NCBI GenBank assembly: GCA_964354155.1
Contig: CAYGYG010000049.1
Span: 1 to 11,404 of the forward strand
Length of the DNA stretch: 11,404 nt
Reading direction: 5' to 3'
Source: CAYGYG01 sp964354155
GTDB taxonomy: Bacteria; Hydrothermota; Tepidihabitantia; SM23-42; CAYGYG01
Translations under genes and position numbers: made by a program
The notes under the pieces: model-generated
The model's input: only the letters and a program-made list of their open reading frames with translations
The model's database searches: none
What the model was told of the DNA's origin: nothing
In this document: positions 1-7,439 of the stretch, piece by piece
Numbering within the stretch: position 1 is the stretch's first letter
How the letters are laid out: each line of letters opens with the position of its first letter

Positions 1-94
1 AGATCTCTACACATCACGACCATGAAAAGTGTCTAGACAAAAGGGTCGCACTGCAGCTCTGCATTCTACATCGGTATTAACGGGTAGAAAAAGT

Positions 95-143
95 ATCCCT
101 GTACCCTGATCCCTGTTTCCTGTTCCCTTATTTCTCATCTCAC
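95..143. repeat. Degenerate heptanucleotide tandem array (WTCCCTG)
   Basis: Seven consecutive 7-base units can be read from 95: ATCCCTG, TACCCTG, ATCCCTG, TTTCCTG, TTCCCTT, ATTTCTC, ATCTCAC. The first five are close to WTCCCTG and the last two are decayed. The array is intergenic. It resembles in format the short tandemly repeated heptanucleotides known from filamentous cyanobacteria, but the unit sequence is different. Confidence 0.7.
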
Positions 144-166
144 CGTGATCGGACGTGCTATCACGG
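143..166. repeat. Inverted repeat, 7-bp arms
   Basis: CCGTGAT (143-149) and ATCACGG (160-166) are perfect complements around a 10-base loop. A second small hairpin, GGCCTC-TTC-GAGGCC, lies near 209-223. No T-run follows either on either strand, so neither is a convincing terminator. The function is unknown. Confidence 0.4.
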
Positions 167-370
167 CACAAGGTAGCATCTCGGTGCAAGAAGCACCTCG
201 ATACTTCCGGCCTCTTCGAGGCCTACAGCCAGCGACCCGCCGATGTGTATCGAATGGAATGAGATGAGGTCCCGAGCGCAGCGGGGGAAATCGTTCTGTC
301 CATTCCGAAGGATACAGTCTTTTCCGTGCGTTTCGGCGCAGTCGTGGCACAAATACGTCACAAGGTTCAA
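161..370 (-). CDS. Possible small cysteine-containing protein (doubtful)
   Basis: An open frame of up to 69 codons on the minus strand begins at TTG (370) or GTG (361) and ends at TGA. It has no ATG and no visible Shine-Dalgarno sequence. The translation has a CHDC pair near residues 8-11 and further cysteines near 19, 31 and 64, which could suggest metal binding. The frame overlaps the diverged repeat, so its end may be non-coding. I do not recognise the product. It is listed because it is the only plausible coding frame in the first 460 bases. Confidence 0.18.
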   Translation of the reverse strand: MNLVTYLCHDCAETHGKDCILRNGQNDFPRCARDLISFHSIHIGGSLAVGLEEAGSIEVLLAPRCYLVP

Positions 371-419
371 AGGGGCTGGTGATTGATTTGCCGGCCCTAT
401 CTCTTTGTTATTCCTTATA

Positions 420-447
420 TTGACGCGATAACATTTTTGAGTATCAT
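420..447 (+). promoter_or_regulatory. Sigma70-type promoter of the phoB-phoR pair
   Basis: TTGACG (420-425) and TATCAT (442-447) are separated by 16 bp and each matches the sigma70 consensus at five of six positions. The predicted start is near 454, leaving a leader of about 14 nt. The start codon at 468 has no strong Shine-Dalgarno; only a GATGAAG lies upstream. No 11-bp direct repeats like those at 2922-2961 are visible here, so autoregulation by a Pho box is not supported by inspection. Confidence 0.55.
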
Positions 448-467
448 GATGATGAAGCTAACCAGAT

Positions 468-1139
468 ATGAAGAAAGATATCACAGTTATTGAAGATGAC
501 AAGGCAATCCTTGAACTAGTTATTTTTAATCTAAAAAAGGAAAATTACGAAACGCACGGGTTTTCTCAAGGCTTTGATGGGTTAGATTATTTATTAAAAC
601 ACCATTCTGATCTGCTTATCCTTGATTTGATGCTGCCTGACATCGATGGCCTCGATATCTGCAAAGACCTCAGAAAGAACGAGAAAACCAGAAGCCTGCC
701 GATCATAATGCTTACCGCCAAAGGAGAAGAACTTGACAAAGTCCTGGGTCTTGAACTCGGCGCGGACGATTATATTGTCAAACCATTCAGCCCCAAGGAA
801 TTGCTCGCTCGTATTAAGGCTATACTCAGGCGCGTTCGTCATGAACCTACTCCAGCGGGAGACCGGCTTGAATACGGCGATTTGGTCATCGATACCCAGA
901 AGCACGTTGTTTTCTTCGAGCAGAAGGAGGTCCCGCTCACCGCCACCGAGTTCAGGATCCTGGAACTTCTCTTGCGCAGCCCGCAGCGAGTCTATACGAG
1001 AAATAACCTGCTTGACGACCTTGACAAAATGACGGTGGACCGCAATATCGATGTTCACATCACCAATTTGAGAAGAAAACTCGGCAAAGGAAGCAAGTAT
1101 ATCAAGACAATCAGAGGCGTTGGGTACAGATTAGACTGA
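468..1139 (+). CDS. phoB: PhoB/PhoP-like response regulator (OmpR family)
   Basis: This 223-residue protein has a receiver domain (about 1-120) and a C-terminal winged-helix DNA-binding domain (about 130-223), the normal size and layout of OmpR/PhoB regulators. Visible receiver residues are the acidic pair D10/D11, phospho-acceptor D53 in ILDLMLPDIDG, T83 in the MLTAK strand, and K105 in IVKPFSP. The output domain ends with the typical recognition-helix and wing sequence IDVHITNLRRKLG...TIRGVGYRLD. Its TGA overlaps the ATG of the kinase gene by one base (TGATG), so the two are translationally coupled. The phosphate role is inferred from the PhoR-like partner, the adjacent porin-pst operon and the Pho-box-like repeats before it. 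The receiver half looks AT-richer than the rest. The fold and family are certain; the symbol is context-based. Confidence 0.9.
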   Translation: MKKDITVIEDDKAILELVIFNLKKENYETHGFSQGFDGLDYLLKHHSDLLILDLMLPDIDGLDICKDLRKNEKTRSLPIIMLTAKGEELDKVLGLELGADDYIVKPFSPKELLARIKAILRRVRHEPTPAGDRLEYGDLVIDTQKHVVFFEQKEVPLTATEFRILELLLRSPQRVYTRNNLLDDLDKMTVDRNIDVHITNLRRKLGKGSKYIKTIRGVGYRLD

Positions 1140-2878
1140 TGAAATCAACATTTCTCAAGTCACTGATCTCGGTATTTGTCATTTTTGTCATCGTCATTGC
1201 TGCATTCCTCATTGTACTGGCGGGCCGGGTCAGGAATACCCTGATTACTCAATTTACTGAGAATCTCAAGAACTTAACAGTCGTATCCGAGCCGACCTGC
1301 ATCACGTTGATGAAGAATGGCCGGGCCGGGGAAACCCAGTCGTCCATTGTCAGCATGGGCAAAGCTCTGGGAATCCGTGTGACCCTGATCGACAGCACTG
1401 GTCTTGTCCTTGCCGATTCGGAGCATGATCCAGGTACGATGGAGAATCATCTGAACCGACCGGAAATAAGGGAGGCACGCGGCCGAGGATTTGGCCAATC
1501 GATGCGCTACAGCCACACGCTGGACACTGATTTCCTTTATGTGGCCAAGAGGCTGGTCGATTCACAGCCGGTCGGCTATGTCCGCTTCTCCATGCCGCTG
1601 ACCGTGATTCAGACTTTCACCAAGGACATCAGAAAATGGATATTCATTGCCGGCATGATTCTGCTGTTTCTGGCTGCGGCTATAGTCTACTTCTATTCCT
1701 TGTACCTACGCAAGCCGCTAAGAGACATCAGAGGGTTTACCAGGGAACTGACGGCCGGCAACCTCAATGCCCGGCTTCTGAAGCCGGTCAAAGGCGATGT
1801 TGCTGAAATCTACAAAGACCTGAACCGAATGGCCGAGAAGTTGAAAGATTCATTTACGTTCATCTCCGAGGAGCGCGACATTCTAACCGGGGTGCTCTCG
1901 GCAATGGTCGATGGGGTATGTGTTGTCGATACCGATTTGAAAATAATAAATAGCAACGAGAGTTTTAAGAAGATGTTTTTCTTGGCTGAAGACCCGCTCA
2001 ATAAAGACATCTGGGATGTGATCCAGCTGGTTTCATTTCTAGAACTGGTCAACAAGTGTAAGACCGATAAGAGTCACAAGACGACTGACTTGGCTATGGG
2101 CGAAAGAGGAACGATATATCAGGTCAGCAGCTTCCACATCCCCAGTTTTGACGGTTGGGCATTTGTCTTTGCTGATGTGACCAAGGCAAGGAATCTTGAG
2201 AGAATCAAGGCCGATTTCATTACTAACCTTTCGCACGAACTACGCACACCGTTGACCGCAATCAAAGGTTACCTGGAGACACTTGAGGATCCCGGCATCA
2301 GTCTTACCGAGCGTAATAGATTTCTCAGGATTGTTCGCGACAATACCGACAGGCTGGCTAACATTGTTTCCGATCTTCTGACTCTTTCCGACCTTGAAAG
2401 GGTCGAGCGAGCGATTGAACATGACCGGTTTGACCTTAACGATCTTGCCGATGATGTTATCAGCTTGTTCAGTAAAGAGGCGAAGAACAAAAACCTTAGG
2501 TTGGAGTTTACGTCGAGAAGAATACCCGAATTTGTCGGCGACCGATTCATGATGCAGCAGATGCTGATCAATCTTGTCAGCAATGGCATTCGTTTTACCG
2601 AGACGGGTGAAGTAAAGCTCGAAATCGATGTCGAAAAAGATCAGTTCTACGTCAGGGTAAGTGACACCGGTATCGGCATCCCGGAAGACGAAATTCCGAG
2701 GATATTCGAGAGGTTTTACACCGTAGACAAGGCACGGTCCCGCGCTCACGGCGGTACCGGTCTGGGCCTGGCTATCGTAAAGCACATCGTTGGAGCCCAT
2801 GGGGGAAAGGTTGAGGTGGAGAGCGAGCTCGAGTCAGGGTCGAAATTCACCGTCATCCTGCCCGTATTGACCGACTAG
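1139..2878 (+). CDS. phoR: PhoR-like membrane sensor histidine kinase
   Basis: This 579-residue kinase has a first membrane segment at about 8-28, an extracytoplasmic sensor region of about 138 residues, and a second membrane segment at about 167-188. HAMP (about 190-240), PAS (about 245-350), dimerisation/phosphoacceptor and HATPase domains follow. The H-box is NLSHELRTPLTAIKGY with H366. The N-box is LINLVSNGIRFT, where Gly replaces the usual Ala after the key Asn. The G1 box is DTGIGIP (509-515). The ERFYTVDKARSR and GGTGLGLAIVKH stretches are typical of PhoR kinases. The periplasmic domain makes it more like the PhoR of Bacillus or Thermotoga than that of E. coli, which lacks one. It overlaps the regulator by one base and should phosphorylate it under phosphate limitation. 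Phosphate specificity is inferred from context and PhoR-like motifs. Confidence 0.88.
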   Translation: MKSTFLKSLISVFVIFVIVIAAFLIVLAGRVRNTLITQFTENLKNLTVVSEPTCITLMKNGRAGETQSSIVSMGKALGIRVTLIDSTGLVLADSEHDPGTMENHLNRPEIREARGRGFGQSMRYSHTLDTDFLYVAKRLVDSQPVGYVRFSMPLTVIQTFTKDIRKWIFIAGMILLFLAAAIVYFYSLYLRKPLRDIRGFTRELTAGNLNARLLKPVKGDVAEIYKDLNRMAEKLKDSFTFISEERDILTGVLSAMVDGVCVVDTDLKIINSNESFKKMFFLAEDPLNKDIWDVIQLVSFLELVNKCKTDKSHKTTDLAMGERGTIYQVSSFHIPSFDGWAFVFADVTKARNLERIKADFITNLSHELRTPLTAIKGYLETLEDPGISLTERNRFLRIVRDNTDRLANIVSDLLTLSDLERVERAIEHDRFDLNDLADDVISLFSKEAKNKNLRLEFTSRRIPEFVGDRFMMQQMLINLVSNGIRFTETGEVKLEIDVEKDQFYVRVSDTGIGIPEDEIPRIFERFYTVDKARSRAHGGTGLGLAIVKHIVGAHGGKVEVESELESGSKFTVILPVLTD

Positions 2879-2921
2879 GGTTTTCTCTCGTAAATTCCCA
2901 GCAACTCCTCAAGTTATCAGT

Positions 2922-2961
2922 CTTAACCATTACTTAGCACGCCCTTAATCACGACTCAATC
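2922..2961 (+). promoter_or_regulatory. Candidate Pho box: four 7-bp direct repeats, 11-bp period
   Basis: Four heptamers run in the same direction: CTTAACC (2922-2928), CTTAGCA (2933-2939), CTTAATC (2944-2950) and CTCAATC (2955-2961). Each is separated by exactly 4 bp, giving an 11-bp period of about one helical turn. The array ends 9 bp before a TATAAT and covers the place of the -35 hexamer. E. coli PhoB boxes are 7-bp repeats with 4-bp spacers about 10 bp upstream of -10, and Bacillus PhoP boxes are TTAACA-like repeats at the same period. A double-length box suggests two regulator dimers. The regulator at 468-1139 is the obvious ligand (inference). Confidence 0.75.
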
Positions 2962-2970
2962 TTGGCCGAG

Positions 2971-2976
2971 TATAAT
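2971..2976 (+). promoter_or_regulatory. -10 element of the porin-pst operon
   Basis: A perfect TATAAT is present. No TTGACA-like -35 lies 16-18 bp upstream; that space is occupied by the direct repeats, as expected of an activator-dependent promoter. The start would be near 2983, giving a very short leader that consists mainly of the ribosome binding site. Confidence 0.7.
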
Positions 2977-2985
2977 ATAGGTGAA

Positions 2986-2991
2986 AGGAGG
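2986..2991 (+). promoter_or_regulatory. Ribosome binding site fixing the porin start
   Basis: AGGAGG lies 3 nt before the ATG at 2995. It decides the start in favour of this ATG over an in-frame TTG at 2962, which lies upstream of the -10 element and so outside the predicted transcript. Confidence 0.8.
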
Positions 2992-2994
2992 CCT

Positions 2995-3966
2995 ATGAAA
3001 AAGGTCATGTTGCTTTTGCTGGCGGTGGGGTTGGTTGCCTATGCCGAAAGTCCAATCTACGGCTACTTCTGGCTTCGGTACACCTATGATAATCTTACGG
3101 CGCCGGCGGACGTTACTAACAACCAGAACTTCTTTTCGATTGAGCGTGGGTATATCCGTTGGAAGACTGCGACCGCACCGGTTTCGGTGAGTGGTACGGT
3201 CGATGTCACAATGAAGGCAAAGGCCACGAGCGCCTCGGACTGGAACATCCGGCTGAAGTATGCCCAGGCCGATTGGTTACTGCCCTATGTCAGCACACGT
3301 CTTCCTGACACCAAGTTGACATTAGGCGTTCAGAAGGTCAACTTCGGCATCATGGAGCTTTGGGAATATCCGGTCATTGAAAAGTCCATCGAAGAAGTGG
3401 CGGGCAAGATGAACAGCGCCGATCTCGGCCTGGGACTGGGTGGACTGCTGCCCTCCGGCTACGGTGATTTCGCGTTCCAGGTCTTCAACGGCAACGGCTA
3501 CACCAAGGTGACCGAAGACAATGCGAAAAAGGCATTCTGCGGCAATCTGTCGATGCTTCCCGTACCCGGGATCATGCTCAAGGGCTCGTACTGGAAGAAT
3601 ACGGTTGGGCCCGATTCGATGCTGGTTAAGGCGGATCGTTATGCCGGTGCGATCAAGCTGAGTTATGGACCGGCCGTCGTGATGGGTGAATACTTTGGCA
3701 GTAGGGACGGCGATGTTACCGGTATCGGTTACATGAGCTTGTTGGAAGTGGCTCTGAACAGCGCTTTCAGTTTGCTCGGCCGTTACGATATCTGGGACGG
3801 CGACAAGGACACCGACGATGACGCCTACCGGATCATGATCGGCGGGATCAACTGCGAAGTGAGCAGTGTGCTTCTTGTCCAGCTCAATTACCAGCGGAAG
3901 CAGCATGAAGACACCACGCAAGAAGACGAGGACAAGGTTATGTTGCAGTTCAAGTATTCATACTAA
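2995..3966 (+). CDS. Outer-membrane porin, probably phosphate-selective
   Basis: This 323-residue exported protein starts with a lysine-plus-hydrophobic signal peptide (about 1-17, cleavage after AYA). The mature part alternates polar and hydrophobic residues as in transmembrane beta strands, is rich in Tyr, Trp and Gly, and ends in an aromatic residue (LQFKYSY), as barrel proteins recognised by the Bam complex usually do. It is the first gene of the operon; pstS begins 14 bp later. The position, directly downstream of a Pho box and ahead of pstS, suggests a counterpart of the phosphate-starvation porins OprP/OprO, which import phosphate or polyphosphate across the outer membrane. The barrel class is well supported. 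The substrate is inferred from context; I cannot point to phosphate-binding lysine or arginine residues without alignment. Confidence 0.75.
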   Translation: MKKVMLLLLAVGLVAYAESPIYGYFWLRYTYDNLTAPADVTNNQNFFSIERGYIRWKTATAPVSVSGTVDVTMKAKATSASDWNIRLKYAQADWLLPYVSTRLPDTKLTLGVQKVNFGIMELWEYPVIEKSIEEVAGKMNSADLGLGLGGLLPSGYGDFAFQVFNGNGYTKVTEDNAKKAFCGNLSMLPVPGIMLKGSYWKNTVGPDSMLVKADRYAGAIKLSYGPAVVMGEYFGSRDGDVTGIGYMSLLEVALNSAFSLLGRYDIWDGDKDTDDDAYRIMIGGINCEVSSVLLVQLNYQRKQHEDTTQEDEDKVMLQFKYSY

Positions 3967-3980
3967 ACAAAGGAGACACG

Positions 3981-4775
3981 ATGAAGAAGATACTGATGAT
4001 TGCTCTGATGTTGGCGGTTGGACTCTTTGCCCAGAAGCTGACCATCCAGGGCTCAACCACGGTACTGCCGATCGCCCAGCATACCGCTGAAGTCTATATG
4101 GATAACAATCCCGACGCCGACATCACGGTGCGGGGCGGCGGTTCGGGTACCGGCATCGCGGCCCTGATCGATCGGTCAACCGACATCGCCAGCTCCTCGC
4201 GCGCGATGAAGGCCAAGGAGATAAAAACCGTAAGGGAAAAGGGTGGCAATCCGGTAGGTACGATCATTGCCCGTGACGGTATTGCCATTATTGTGCACCC
4301 GGACAACAAGATAGGGAACATATCAAGACAGGATCTGAAGGCGATATTCACGGGCAAGACAACTCGCTGGGACAAGGTCGGCGGCAGTGGTGGCGCAATA
4401 GTGGTGGTGTCGCGGGATGCGGCTTCCGGTACCTTTGAGGTGTTTAATGAAAAGGTGCTGGGAACCGCCAAGTTAACCGACGCTGCACTGATTATGGCGT
4501 CGAACCTCGAAATTGCCCGAACCGTCGAACAGACCCCAGGCGCGATCGGTTACATCGGATTCGGTTATCTGGCGGACAAGGTGAAAGCCATTACGGTTGA
4601 CGGTGTTATGCCAAGCGAAGCGACGGTAAGGAACAACAGTTACCCTCTATCAAGGAGTCTCTATATGTATACGAACGGCAAACCCAAGGGCTTAGCAAAA
4701 GAGTTCATCGATTTCGTCCTTTCCGACCCGGGACAGAAGATCGTGAAAGAAGAAGGCTTCATTCCGATCAAGTAG
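3981..4775 (+). CDS. pstS: Phosphate ABC transporter substrate-binding protein PstS
   Basis: This 264-residue periplasmic binding protein captures phosphate and delivers it to PstCA. A signal peptide spans about 1-17 and is not followed by a lipobox cysteine, so the mature protein should be free in the periplasm. Phosphate-binding signatures are GSTTVLPI (24-31), GGGSGTGI (52-59), the SSSRAM turn (71-76), a conserved Asp near 99, and SRDAASGTF (144-152). The start is supported by AGGAGA a few bases before the ATG. The gene follows the porin by 14 bp with no promoter or terminator between them, and its TAG shares a base with a GTG start of pstC. It is at the short end for the family, like many thermophile and Gram-positive versions, but no domain seems missing. 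Confidence 0.95.
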   Translation: MKKILMIALMLAVGLFAQKLTIQGSTTVLPIAQHTAEVYMDNNPDADITVRGGGSGTGIAALIDRSTDIASSSRAMKAKEIKTVREKGGNPVGTIIARDGIAIIVHPDNKIGNISRQDLKAIFTGKTTRWDKVGGSGGAIVVVSRDAASGTFEVFNEKVLGTAKLTDAALIMASNLEIARTVEQTPGAIGYIGFGYLADKVKAITVDGVMPSEATVRNNSYPLSRSLYMYTNGKPKGLAKEFIDFVLSDPGQKIVKEEGFIPIK

Positions 4776-5680
4776 TGGTTCATATGGCCATAATCAACCG
4801 CAGGGCAACCGAATCTGTGATTAGATTCGGTTTGCTCTTTGCTGCATTAAGCTCACTGGTGTTTCTGGCCGGCATTGTTGCGGTTCTGATAACCCAGGGT
4901 CTGCCGGTCTTCAAGTCCGTCAACATTTTCGGCTTTCTCTTCGGGACCAAGTGGTATCCGACCCATGCTGAACCGCAGTTTGGCATTCTGGCGATGATCT
5001 ATGGGTCAATGATCGTAACTGCGGGCGCACTCTTGTTTGCCGCTCCGCTGGGCATACTCAGTGCATTGTATATTGCGGAAGTCGCCCCATTCTGGCTCAA
5101 AGAGACTCTGAAACCGGTGGTCGAACTGCTGGCCGGCATACCCTCGGTCGTGTACGGCCTTTTCGGCGCATTGGTCATTGCTCCGATCTTGCAGAAAGTG
5201 TTCAATTTGCCGACCGGTCTGACCGCTCTTTCGGCATCAGTCGTCCTGGGCATAATGGTCCTGCCGACGATCGTCAGCATTGCCGAAGACGCAATATCGT
5301 CAATCCCCAGGGAATACCGTGAGGCCGCATTGGCGATTGGCGCGACCAGGTGGGAAACAATGACGCAAATCACGCTGCCCGCCGCCTTCTCCGGGATAAC
5401 GACCGGCGTTGTGTTGGGTGTTGGCCGGGCGATCGGGGAGACCATGGCGGTTCTGATGGTTGCGGGCGGCTCGGCCAGGATTGCCTGGTCCTTTTTCAAA
5501 CCGGTGCGGACGATGACGGCAACGATTGCCGCGGAAATGGCTGAGACGGTCGTGGGCAGTGAGCATTACTACGCGCTCTTCGCCATCGCCGTCGTGCTCT
5601 TTGTCTCCAGCATTACCTTCAACTTGATGGCGGAGCGGATTTCACATCGTTTCCATAAGCGGTTTACCGCAACGAGGTAG
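4775..5680 (+). CDS. pstC: Phosphate ABC transporter permease PstC
   Basis: This 301-residue inner-membrane permease has about six hydrophobic segments: near 17-40, 70-95, 115-140, 148-170, 205-230 and 268-288. The cytoplasmic EAA loop that contacts PstB reads EYREAALAIGATRWETM and leads into the PstC/A hallmark GVGRAIGETMA. The start is either GTG at 4775, overlapping the pstS stop as TAGTG, or ATG at 4784. Neither has a clear Shine-Dalgarno, so translational coupling with pstS is likely and three N-terminal residues are uncertain. With PstA it forms the phosphate channel. It is distinguished from PstA by its position after pstS and its periplasmic loop with WYPTH after the first helix. Confidence 0.94.
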   Translation: MVHMAIINRRATESVIRFGLLFAALSSLVFLAGIVAVLITQGLPVFKSVNIFGFLFGTKWYPTHAEPQFGILAMIYGSMIVTAGALLFAAPLGILSALYIAEVAPFWLKETLKPVVELLAGIPSVVYGLFGALVIAPILQKVFNLPTGLTALSASVVLGIMVLPTIVSIAEDAISSIPREYREAALAIGATRWETMTQITLPAAFSGITTGVVLGVGRAIGETMAVLMVAGGSARIAWSFFKPVRTMTATIAAEMAETVVGSEHYYALFAIAVVLFVSSITFNLMAERISHRFHKRFTATR

Positions 5681-5721
5681 TTATAAGTAGCAGCGCGCTC
5701 GAGCTGGCTCAGACATTCTAT

Positions 5722-6600
5722 ATGGCGCCCGGACCGAAGGCCAGTGTTGACCGGCGGCGCCTGGTTCAGGTGGTCGGCATATCAATCCTGTTTCTGTCAT
5801 TGATGATTACCGTTTTCTTCCTTTTCATTATTGTCATCTTCATCGCGGCCCAGGGCGTCAAGGTCTTGAGTTTTGAATTTCTGTTCAGCATGCCCAAAAA
5901 GGCAATGACCGCGGGCGGAATTCTACCGGCGATCCTGGGTTCTTTCTATCTCTCCGTGGGTGCCGTATTTCCGGCTTTGCCTCTTGGCATTTTTGCGGCG
6001 ATTTACTTGAAAGAATATGCCGGCGGCAGTCGGCTGGTGCGCATCATTAGAGTCGGCATCGACAACTTGGCCGGCGTGCCTTCGATCGTCTTCGGCTTAT
6101 TCGGTTTGGTGGTTTTCGTCAAGTTCTTTGGCTTTGGAGTTTCGATTCTTTCCGGCTCACTGACCCTGGCGGTGATGATTCTGCCGGTCATTATCAGCAC
6201 CACGGTTGAAGCGCTCAAGACGGTACCTGATTCGTTTCGTGAGGCGGCCTACGGTATTGGTGCGACAAAATGGCAAACGATTCGCGGGGTTGTTCTTCCG
6301 GCGGCCTTGCCGGGAATAATCACCGGTGTGATCCTGGGCATCGGTCGAGCGGCGGGTGAAACTGCGCCGATCCTCTTTACCGCGGCGACATTTTTCAGTA
6401 AGAGACTGCCCGGCTCGATTCTTTCGCCGGTTCAAGCCCTTCCCTATCACATCTACGCACTGATGACCGAGGGAACCCACCCCGAGATCCAGGTTCAGAT
6501 TGCCTACGGCTCGGCGCTGGTCCTTCTGATATTGGTTTTGGGACTTGATCTCGTGGCAATCATCATCCGGATCAGGCAGAGGAGGAAAAGAGTATGGTAG
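5722..6600 (+). CDS. pstA: Phosphate ABC transporter permease PstA
   Basis: This 292-residue permease is the second half of the phosphate channel. It has a basic N-terminus (RRR near 11-13), about six membrane helices, the EAA loop SFREAAYGIGATKWQTI and the hallmark GIGRAAGETAPILFTA. It ends in a basic tail (RIRQRRKRVW). It follows pstC after a 41-bp gap. The ATG at 5722 has no obvious ribosome binding site, and the frame stays open upstream without another ATG, so the start is the likeliest rather than certain. Its last 7 bases overlap pstB. The GETAP motif, where PstC has GETMA, supports assignment as PstA. Confidence 0.94.
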   Translation: MAPGPKASVDRRRLVQVVGISILFLSLMITVFFLFIIVIFIAAQGVKVLSFEFLFSMPKKAMTAGGILPAILGSFYLSVGAVFPALPLGIFAAIYLKEYAGGSRLVRIIRVGIDNLAGVPSIVFGLFGLVVFVKFFGFGVSILSGSLTLAVMILPVIISTTVEALKTVPDSFREAAYGIGATKWQTIRGVVLPAALPGIITGVILGIGRAAGETAPILFTAATFFSKRLPGSILSPVQALPYHIYALMTEGTHPEIQVQIAYGSALVLLILVLGLDLVAIIIRIRQRRKRVW

Positions 6601-7424
6601 ACAGCTTCATCACTGAGAAGACGGAAGCCTTTCAGCCGAAGGTCATGATTCCGGCTGACTGTAATACTGAGCAAGATAGAATTGTAGTTAGAAATCTTAG
6701 CGTCTCCTTTGGAAGGAACCACGCCCTCAAAGACATCAATCTCAACATAGCGTGCAACAGAATTACCGCAATAATCGGACCCTCGGGTTGTGGAAAATCG
6801 ACGTTCATCCGCTGTTTGAACCGGATGAACGATATCATTCCATCGGCTCAGGTAAGCGGCGAGGTGCTGCTGGATGATCGCAATATTTACAGCCCTGATT
6901 ACGATACGTTTGAACTGAGAAAGAAAGTTGGTATGGTCTTCCAGAAACCGAATCCGTTTCCCAAAAGCGTATTTGAGAATCTGGCTTTTGGTTTGAGGAT
7001 TCACGGGTTGAAGAACCAGAGGGAGATTGAATCCAGGGTTGTCGCTTCGCTCAAGGATTCGGCACTATGGGACGAGGTCAAAGACCGGTTGTTTGACTCG
7101 GCGTTTGCCCTGTCCGGCGGTCAGCAACAGCGGCTCTGCATCGCGCGGGCATTAGCGATCCAACCCGAAGTCATATTGTTTGATGAACCCTGCTCGGCGC
7201 TCGACCCGATCTCCAGCGCGAAGATTGAAGAACTTATGACCAGACTGAAGACTAAATATACAATCGTTATCGTAACCCATAACATGCAACAGGCGGCAAG
7301 AGTCTCGGATTCTACGGCCTTTCTGTACCTCGGTGAACTCATCGAATACGACAAAACTACCAGGCTGTTTACCAATCCGGGTGATCGACGGACTGAAGCC
7401 TACATCACTGGCAGATTTGGATAA
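6594..7424 (+). CDS. pstB: Phosphate ABC transporter ATP-binding protein PstB
   Basis: This 276-residue ATPase powers the PstCA channel from the cytoplasm. It shows Walker A GPSGCGKST (62-70), the Q-loop glutamine in VFQKPNPFP (about 117), the ABC signature LSGGQQQR (173-180), Walker B VILFDEP (193-199), and the switch histidine in VTHNMQQ (229). FIRCLNRMND after Walker A and QKPNPFPKS are characteristic of PstB. About 28 residues precede the first beta strand, slightly more than usual. It overlaps pstA by 7 bases and has a strong GGAGG 8 bases upstream, inside pstA. The final TEAYITGRFG tail is also typical of PstB. Confidence 0.97.
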   Translation: MVDSFITEKTEAFQPKVMIPADCNTEQDRIVVRNLSVSFGRNHALKDINLNIACNRITAIIGPSGCGKSTFIRCLNRMNDIIPSAQVSGEVLLDDRNIYSPDYDTFELRKKVGMVFQKPNPFPKSVFENLAFGLRIHGLKNQREIESRVVASLKDSALWDEVKDRLFDSAFALSGGQQQRLCIARALAIQPEVILFDEPCSALDPISSAKIEELMTRLKTKYTIVIVTHNMQQAARVSDSTAFLYLGELIEYDKTTRLFTNPGDRRTEAYITGRFG

Positions 7425-7439
7425 TTAAAGGAGAATTCT

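Larger units (their letters stand above)
54..238. repeat. Diverged direct repeat, copy A (partner 10676-10857)
   Basis: This segment shares four colinear blocks with 10676-10857. Block 1: 54-86 matches 10676-10708 at 28 of 33 bases. Block 2: 138-150 matches 10752-10764 at 11 of 13. Block 3: an ATCTCGG core near 177-183 matches one near 10796-10802. Block 4: a 12-base identity, AGCCAGCGACCC, at 227-238 and 10846-10857. Start-to-end lengths are 185 and 182 bases. Between the blocks the alignment is weak. In the partner copy the last block is the 3' end of a tRNA gene. Common origin is inferred from order and spacing, aligned by eye. Confidence 0.45.

Noticed and set aside
17..48. Imperfect inverted repeat centred on TGTCTAGACA as a terminator
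   Set aside because: The arms are interrupted and no T-run follows. The gene it would serve is outside the window.
95..143. CRISPR-like spaced repeats
   Set aside because: Units are 7 bases and contiguous, with no spacers of 25-40 bases and no cas genes.
594..1058. 154-codon minus-strand frame inside the response regulator gene
   Set aside because: The + strand frame holds the complete receiver and winged-helix domains.
2240..2800. 186-codon open frame on the minus strand
   Set aside because: It lies entirely inside the kinase gene opposite its catalytic domains, which carry all expected motifs. It has no ribosome site and no recognisable domain.
2962..2994. Upstream TTG start adding 11 residues to the porin
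   Set aside because: It would precede the -10 element and break the signal peptide; the ATG at 2995 has an AGGAGG.
3322..3921. 199-codon open frame on the minus strand
   Set aside because: It is antisense to the porin gene and its composition looks like a mirror of the coding strand. No signal for translation was seen.
4999..5499. 166-codon minus-strand frame inside pstC
   Set aside because: It is a shadow of the conserved permease sequence, without start signals.
6594..6600. Frameshift between pstA and pstB
   Set aside because: The 7-base overlap is a normal coupled junction; both proteins are complete, and pstB has its own ribosome site.
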